Origin: Pelagibacteraceae bacterium TMED13
GTDB taxonomy: Bacteria; Pseudomonadota; Alphaproteobacteria; Methylaequorales; Methylaequoraceae
Reading direction: 5' to 3'
Length of the DNA: 6,175 nucleotides
NCBI GenBank assembly: GCA_002167825.1
Contig: NHBS01000033.1
Location: 12,697-18,871 of the forward strand
Position 1 is the first letter of the stretch. Each line of letters begins with the position of its first letter. This document shows positions 1 to 3,692 of this stretch, one piece after another. The notes under the pieces are model-generated. The model ran no database searches. It saw only the letters and a program-made list of their open reading frames with translations, and had not been told where the DNA came from. The translations under genes were made by a program, and so were the position numbers.

Positions 1-170
1 AATCTAGCTAATTTACCATCAAGGTTATCAAGAAAAGATGAAAATACTATTAAGGTAACTGCAACTTCCCATCTTTGATCAATTGCAAATTTTATTGCTG
101 AGAGACCAAGGGTGAGTGATATGAATGTTATCAAATTTGGTACTAATCTTCTAATAGATAACTTTTTCAT
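1..170 (-). CDS. pssA: CDP-diacylglycerol--serine O-phosphatidyltransferase (phosphatidylserine synthase), N-terminal part, cut by the window edge
   Basis: Membrane enzyme that joins CDP-diacylglycerol and L-serine to give phosphatidylserine and CMP, the substrate of the Psd encoded just upstream. Only 56 codons are visible, read leftward from the ATG at 170-168. The peptide begins MKKLSIRRLVPNLITF. It has a hydrophobic segment at about residues 10-30, a second at about 37-47, and then DNLDGKLAR at 48-56. That is the first half of the CDP-alcohol phosphatidyltransferase signature (D-x2-D-G-x2-A-R), with Asp48, Asp51, Gly52, Ala55 and Arg56 all present. The second half, with two more Asp residues, lies beyond base 1. 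The start is 9 nt after the psd stop, with no recognisable Shine-Dalgarno sequence. The RRLVPNLIT-type opening is typical of alphaproteobacterial PssA. Placement after psd supports PssA over other CDP-alcohol transferases such as PgsA, which share the signature. Confidence 0.92.
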   Translation of the reverse strand, partial: MKKLSIRRLVPNLITFISLTLGLSAIKFAIDQRWEVAVTLIVFSSFLDNLDGKLAR

Positions 171-179
171 AATAAAAAT

Positions 180-914
180 TTATTTTTTAGAGTCGGGTAT
201 GCTTTTCATATCAGCAACAATTGTTTCTCCACCTATTGTTGTTTGCCCCTCCATAACCTTTATATTGGAATTCAGGGGTAAATATAAATCAACTCTACTA
301 CCAAACCTTATAATTCCAAAGCGTTCTCCTACAGAAACATTTTGATTTTCATTCAAATCACATTTAATTCTTCGCGCAATTAAACCAGCTATCTGAACCA
401 CATATATATAGTTATTTTTACTAATCTCTATTTTGATTACCATTCTTTCATTATTTTCACTGGCTTTATCTAACGAAGCATTAAAAAAAGTTCCTGGCAC
501 ATATTTAAGCCAAACTATTTTCCCAGACATTGGAATTCTATTAACGTGTACATTAAATACGTTCATAAAAATAGAGACCTTTCTTAACTTTTGCTTTTTA
601 TTATCACTAAGAATTTCTGGTGCATCAGTTTCTAAAATCTTAAGTATTCTTCCATCAGCAGGGGATATAAAAGAGTTTTTATCTAAAGGTGTAAATCTTT
701 CTGGGTCCCTAAAAAAATATACACACCAGAATGATAAGATAATGCCAACCCAGCCAAGAAAGTCAGAAAAAGAAAAAACTATAAGGGTAACAAAAATAAA
801 GATTCCTATGAATGGGTATCCAGCTTTATTTATGGAAAAAGATTTTTTATTAAAAAAATCTGCTTCTTTAAAAAAATCCCCTAGTTTGTCAAAAAAATCT
901 TTTTTCTGAGTCAT
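180..914 (-). CDS. psd: Phosphatidylserine decarboxylase proenzyme, short membrane-anchored type
   Basis: Pyruvoyl-dependent enzyme that decarboxylates phosphatidylserine to phosphatidylethanolamine at the inner membrane. The proenzyme has 244 residues. Two hydrophobic segments (about 33-49 and 52-68) end in YFFRDPER at 66-73. SPADG at 84-88 carries the conserved Asp (Asp87), and FMNVFNVHVNR at 116-126 carries the conserved His (His123). GERFGIIRFGSRVD at 196-209 contains the self-cleavage site, expected between Gly205 and Ser206, where Ser206 becomes the pyruvoyl group of the small alpha chain. FGS in place of the LGST of E. coli-type enzymes marks the short Psd family usual in Alphaproteobacteria. 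Relative to what I recall of that family, the N-terminus is about 18 residues longer and holds three DFF units. The ATG at 914 overlaps the upstream stop as ATGA, suggesting translational coupling, and pssA follows 9 nt downstream. Identity is secure; processing is inferred from the motif. Confidence 0.97.
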   Translation of the reverse strand: MTQKKDFFDKLGDFFKEADFFNKKSFSINKAGYPFIGIFIFVTLIVFSFSDFLGWVGIILSFWCVYFFRDPERFTPLDKNSFISPADGRILKILETDAPEILSDNKKQKLRKVSIFMNVFNVHVNRIPMSGKIVWLKYVPGTFFNASLDKASENNERMVIKIEISKNNYIYVVQIAGLIARRIKCDLNENQNVSVGERFGIIRFGSRVDLYLPLNSNIKVMEGQTTIGGETIVADMKSIPDSKK

Positions 915-1870
915 TTTAAGATTTTACTATCAAATGAGTTGTAAGTTTTTTTAGAGTTTAACAGCTGTGAAATTGAGAGAGATTTTGAGTTTTTAATAAA
1001 AATTTCTGAATAAAGATAATTATTATCAGAAATTTTTCTAGTCAACCTCCAGGAATTGTTTTCTTTAACAAAATTAATCGATGATGTCTTTAAGATATTT
1101 TGTTCTAACTGATTTAAACTTAGTGGCAAATCTATATGAAGTTTTATACTAGCGATAGTTGCTGATAATTTTAGATTTGAATGCTCAATATTTATAATTT
1201 CTCTAGATGAAAAGTTCCAATTACCATAAAAATCACTTACAACACTACCTAATAGAATATCATTTGCAAAAATATTGACATCTGTACCTATAGGGGCCCT
1301 GCCTGATATTGTAAGTTTCTTTTTAGGATAGTAGTTCAAAATATCTAGCGTAAGGCTATTATCGATGTATTCTGTATTATAAATATTTATATCATCTAAG
1401 TTTCTTGAATCCAGCTTTAAAACCATTGGCTTTACCGAGGACTTTTTATCACCTAGAACATATATTTCTTGACTTGATTCAAATTCTTTACCCACGCCAT
1501 TAAAACATTTTATATTAAATATCTTTAAACCTTCAGTTAGTGGGTTGTCGCTTATCCATACCCACTCCCCATTAGCATCAGAAAAAAAACTAGAAATCTT
1601 TTTTTTATTTTCGAACAAAAAAATTTCTACATTGGGTTCTGACTTTCCAGCCATAATAGTATCACCATCCTGACTTATTCTTATGATATCAAAAGTTGCA
1701 GGTGTAGCTGGGTTCTCAAATTTATTATTCTCATTAACACCTAAATTAATGTCCTTGTTCTCTTTGAGCTGAGGTACTGCAGAATCAGTTTGATTGATTT
1801 CTGGTATAACGTTCAAAAGAGCAATTGCAACTCCTAATAAAAACATTATTGATAGTAATTCTTTTTTCAT
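911..1870 (-). CDS. Membrane-anchored envelope protein with two Ig-like domains and a degenerate C-terminal LysM-like tail
   Basis: 319-residue protein, probably in the cell envelope. A short basic start (MKKE) and hydrophobic residues 5-22 form a signal anchor or signal peptide. A low-complexity Asn/Glu/Lys linker follows to about 58. Ig-like repeat 1 is at about 59-123 (FDIIRISQDGD, AGKSEPNVEIFLF, DANGEWVW), and repeat 2 at about 172-240 (LTISGRAPIGTDVNIF, DFYGNWNF); the two share the pattern G-x-x-P-x-x-x-V-x-I-F followed by D-x-x-G-x-W. This plan matches alphaproteobacterial proteins usually annotated as LysM peptidoglycan-binding, which end in a single LysM. Here residues 266-306 keep only an echo of it (FVKENNSWRLTRKISDNN, then YSEIFIKNS), and the closing YPGQ-type motif is missing. 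It is the first gene of the leftward cluster, overlapping psd by 4 nt and diverging from the LOG gene. No exact function is known for the family; peptidoglycan binding is doubtful for this copy. Confidence 0.8.
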   Translation of the reverse strand: MKKELLSIMFLLGVAIALLNVIPEINQTDSAVPQLKENKDINLGVNENNKFENPATPATFDIIRISQDGDTIMAGKSEPNVEIFLFENKKKISSFFSDANGEWVWISDNPLTEGLKIFNIKCFNGVGKEFESSQEIYVLGDKKSSVKPMVLKLDSRNLDDINIYNTEYIDNSLTLDILNYYPKKKLTISGRAPIGTDVNIFANDILLGSVVSDFYGNWNFSSREIINIEHSNLKLSATIASIKLHIDLPLSLNQLEQNILKTSSINFVKENNSWRLTRKISDNNYLYSEIFIKNSKSLSISQLLNSKKTYNSFDSKILK

Positions 1871-1887
1871 TTTGTTAATCTATTACC

Positions 1888-1915
1888 ATAATATATCTAA
1901 AATATCTTTTTCCAA
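1888..1915 (-). promoter_or_regulatory. Candidate sigma70-type promoter for the leftward envelope-psd-pssA cluster
   Basis: On the minus strand there is a -35-like TTGGAA (1915-1910), a 16-nt spacer and a -10-like TATTAT (1893-1888), each with one or two mismatches to TTGACA and TATAAT. The -10 ends 17 nt before the ATG at 1870, giving a predicted leader of roughly 10 nt. In such AT-rich DNA, -10-like hexamers occur often by chance, so the call rests on the paired boxes and the position. Confidence 0.4.
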
Positions 1916-1922
1916 TTATTTT

Positions 1923-1928
1923 TATAAA
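1923..1928 (+). promoter_or_regulatory. Possible -10 element for the LOG/icd pair (weak)
   Basis: TATAAA lies 4 nt before the LOG ATG at 1933 on the plus strand. If used, transcription would begin at or just inside the start codon and the mRNA would be leaderless, which would agree with the absence of a Shine-Dalgarno sequence. No convincing -35 hexamer is seen at the proper distance (around 1900-1906), so this is tentative. Confidence 0.2.
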
Positions 1929-1932
1929 ATTA

Positions 1933-2487
1933 ATGAAGTTAAATATAGGTTTTTTTTTAGGGTCAAAGTTAGGTAGAGGAAATAACTATTCTATTCTAAC
2001 TAAAAATGTAGCAAAATGGTTGAATCAAAGTAAGCATAATGTTGTTTTTGGTGGGACTGAATCAGGTATTATGAGAGATCTAGTAGTTAATTTAAATAGA
2101 AAAGAATTAAAAGTGACCGCAATAATTACAAAAAGTTTGATGAAGGAACATAATGAATGTAGCTATTTTAACGAACTTATACTTGTCGAGGATTTAAAAA
2201 AAAGAACAGAACAGTTTCTTTTAAGATCTGATGTTTTTTTAGCACTACCTGGAGGAATTGGAACTCTCTTCGAAGTTGTTGAGATTTTTAATAAAAGAGT
2301 TTTAGGTGAAACATCAAAAAAACTATTTATTATAAATGATTTTAATTATTGGAATCCTTTAAAAAATCTTTTAGAGCATATGATAAAAGAAAATTTCTTA
2401 GATAAAAAGACCGTTCTTAAAAATATTGAATTTATAAATTTTTGTGAAGTTAAAGAAAGGCTTGATGATGTCCAAAATTCTGGTTAG
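1933..2487 (+). CDS. LOG-family (TIGR00730-type) nucleoside 5'-monophosphate phosphoribohydrolase
   Basis: 184-residue cytosolic Rossmann-fold protein of the LOG (lysine decarboxylase-like) family. Characterised members cleave the N-glycosidic bond of cytokinin riboside or purine nucleoside 5'-monophosphates, releasing base and ribose 5-phosphate. The true substrate in a free-living bacterium is unclear. The diagnostic PGGIGTLFE sits at 106-114 with the catalytic Glu114. Arg91 lies 15 residues before the PGG, where the family has the catalytic Arg of M-H-x-R-K. The N-terminal IGFFLGSK (5-12) corresponds to the usual CGS nucleotide-binding start. Departures are GGTESGIM at 40-47 instead of GGGxxGLMG, and Thr92 in place of the Lys of the RK pair. 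Length is normal. The first codons follow the family start closely, supporting ATG 1933. The 3' end overlaps icd by 20 nt, so the two are probably co-transcribed. The old label lysine decarboxylase should not be applied. Confidence 0.88.
   Translation: MKLNIGFFLGSKLGRGNNYSILTKNVAKWLNQSKHNVVFGGTESGIMRDLVVNLNRKELKVTAIITKSLMKEHNECSYFNELILVEDLKKRTEQFLLRSDVFLALPGGIGTLFEVVEIFNKRVLGETSKKLFIINDFNYWNPLKNLLEHMIKENFLDKKTVLKNIEFINFCEVKERLDDVQNSG
2456..2460 (+). promoter_or_regulatory. Ribosome binding site for icd, inside the end of the LOG gene
   Basis: AAAGG lies 7 nt before the ATG at 2468 and only 4 nt before the adjacent ATG at 2465. The spacing favours 2468, as does the protein alignment, since MSKILVRNPVVEI matches the usual Icd N-terminus. 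It is the only recognisable Shine-Dalgarno-like site next to a start codon in this window, and it decides the icd start against an in-frame GTG at 2444. Confidence 0.55.
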
Positions 2488-3673
2488 AAACCCAGTTGTT
2501 GAAATTAATGGTGATGAAATGGCCCGTGTTATGTGGGAGAAAATTAAAAAACAGCTTATTCTTCCCTATTTAGATATAAAATTACTTGAGTACGATTTAG
2601 GAATTAAAAATAGGGATAAAACTAACGATAAAGTTACTATTGAAGCTGGTAAGGCTATTAAAGAAAATAATGTTGGTGTTAAATGTGCGACCATCACCCC
2701 AGATGATAAAAGAGTAAAAGAATTTAATTTAAAAAAAAAATATCCTTCACCCAACGGTACTATACGAAATATTCTAAATGGGACGATATTTCGAGAACCA
2801 ATAATTATAGAAAAAATACCAAGATTCATAAAGCATTGGGGTGAGTCGGTAGTTATCGCCAGACATGCCTATGGAGATATTTACCAGTCTCAAGAAATAA
2901 AGATTAAAAAAAAAGGGAAGCTCTACCTTAAGTTTGAAAGTGACGATAAAAAAACTCTTATAGAAAAAGAGGTTTGTAAATTTAATTCGAGTGGAGTTGG
3001 TTTATCTTATTTTAATAATAATAAATCAATAGAAGATTTTGCTTATTCATGTTTTAACTTTGGACTAGACAGAAAAATGCCTGTTTATTTATCTACCAAG
3101 AATACAATTTTACAATCTTATGATGAAAGCTTTAAGGAAATATTTGAAAAAGTATATAATAATAAATATAAATTAAAATTTCAAAAATCAGGAATTTTTT
3201 ATCAACACAGATTGATTGATGATATGATTGCGTGTTTAGTTAAATGGACGGGTGGATTTCTGTGGGCTTGTAAAAACTATGATGGAGACGTGATCTCTGA
3301 TTTAGTTGCTCAAGGGTTCGGTTCATTAGGTTTGATGACATCTGTTTTGCAAAGCCCTGATGGAAAAATAGTCGAAACTGAGGCTGCACACGGAACAGTA
3401 ACTTCTCATTTCAGACAACATCAAAATGGACTGGAAACATCTACCAACCCAATCGCATCAATATTCGCATGGACTAGAGCGCTTCTTCATAGAGGAAAAA
3501 TTGATAAAAATAAGGATTTAGAAAATTTCTCTAATAAAATTGAATTGATTTGTAAAAATTTACTGAACAAAGGAATGATGACAAAAGATTTAGCTTTAAT
3601 GATAGGGCCTGATCAAAAATGGTTAACGACTCAGCAACTAATTGATTCAATAAGTTATGAATTAAAAAATTGA
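2468..3673 (+). CDS. icd: Isocitrate dehydrogenase, homodimeric eukaryote-like (type II), annotated NADP-dependent
   Basis: TCA-cycle enzyme oxidising isocitrate to 2-oxoglutarate and CO2. The protein has 401 residues, normal for the type II family (human IDH1-like). Isocitrate-binding residues are all visible: Thr75/Thr77 in CATITPDD, Ser94, Asn96 and Arg100 in SPNGTIR, Arg109, and Arg132 in ARHAYGD. Catalytic Tyr139 and Lys211 (STKNTIL) are present, as are the metal-binding Asp251, Asp274 and Asp278 (DDM and NYDGDVISD). The family signature is NYDGDVISDLVAQGFGSLG at 270-288. The cofactor loop reads AAHGTVTSHFRQHQNG (306-321). Ser313 replaces the Arg that contacts the NADP 2'-phosphate (Arg314 in human IDH1), while His314 and Lys259 are kept, so NADP specificity is likely but not certain. 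The start at 2468 is chosen from the ribosome site and family alignment; a GTG at 2444 would add 8 residues. The gene overlaps LOG by 20 nt and its stop abuts the alaS stop. Confidence 0.96.
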   Translation: MSKILVRNPVVEINGDEMARVMWEKIKKQLILPYLDIKLLEYDLGIKNRDKTNDKVTIEAGKAIKENNVGVKCATITPDDKRVKEFNLKKKYPSPNGTIRNILNGTIFREPIIIEKIPRFIKHWGESVVIARHAYGDIYQSQEIKIKKKGKLYLKFESDDKKTLIEKEVCKFNSSGVGLSYFNNNKSIEDFAYSCFNFGLDRKMPVYLSTKNTILQSYDESFKEIFEKVYNNKYKLKFQKSGIFYQHRLIDDMIACLVKWTGGFLWACKNYDGDVISDLVAQGFGSLGLMTSVLQSPDGKIVETEAAHGTVTSHFRQHQNGLETSTNPIASIFAWTRALLHRGKIDKNKDLENFSNKIELICKNLLNKGMMTKDLALMIGPDQKWLTTQQLIDSISYELKN

Positions 3674-3692
3674 CTAACTAATTATTTTTTTT
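3664..3692. terminator. Possible AT-only bidirectional terminator at the icd/alaS junction
   Basis: The two convergent stop codons sit at 3671-3673 and 3674-3676 with no spacer. Around them is an A/T inverted repeat: AAAAAATT (3664-3671), an 8-nt centre (3672-3679), then AATTATTTTTTTT (3680-3692). It would pair with one bulged A and has an A tract on one side and a T8 tract on the other, so either strand gives a stem followed by U residues. The stem contains no G-C pair and would be weak. I see no stronger hairpin here. Confidence 0.25.

Larger units (their letters stand above)
1871..1932. promoter_or_regulatory. 62-bp divergent intergenic region between the envelope/psd/pssA cluster and the LOG/icd pair
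   Basis: This is the longest gene-free stretch in the window, almost entirely A+T. It must carry the start signals for both diverging units unless they are transcribed from inside neighbouring genes. No clear operator palindrome or riboswitch-like fold is visible, and the space is too small for a structured leader. Neither flanking start codon has a recognisable Shine-Dalgarno sequence, so short-leader or leaderless mRNAs are plausible. Confidence 0.6.

Noticed and set aside
112..345. 77-codon open frame on the plus strand across the pssA start and psd end
   Set aside because: It is antisense to two recognised genes, has no ribosome site and has no recognisable motif.
433..909. Long open frame on the plus strand opposite psd
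   Set aside because: It lies wholly antisense to a strongly conserved psd, its translation shows no family motif, and AT-rich coding DNA often leaves such complementary frames open.
2444..2467. GTG at 2444 as the icd start, adding eight residues
   Set aside because: The extension is not part of the family N-terminus, and the AAAGG site at 2456-2460 would lie inside it; ATG 2468 fits both the alignment and the spacing.
2566..2829. 87-codon minus-strand open frame inside icd
   Set aside because: It is antisense to the isocitrate-binding region of icd and has no start signals or known domain.
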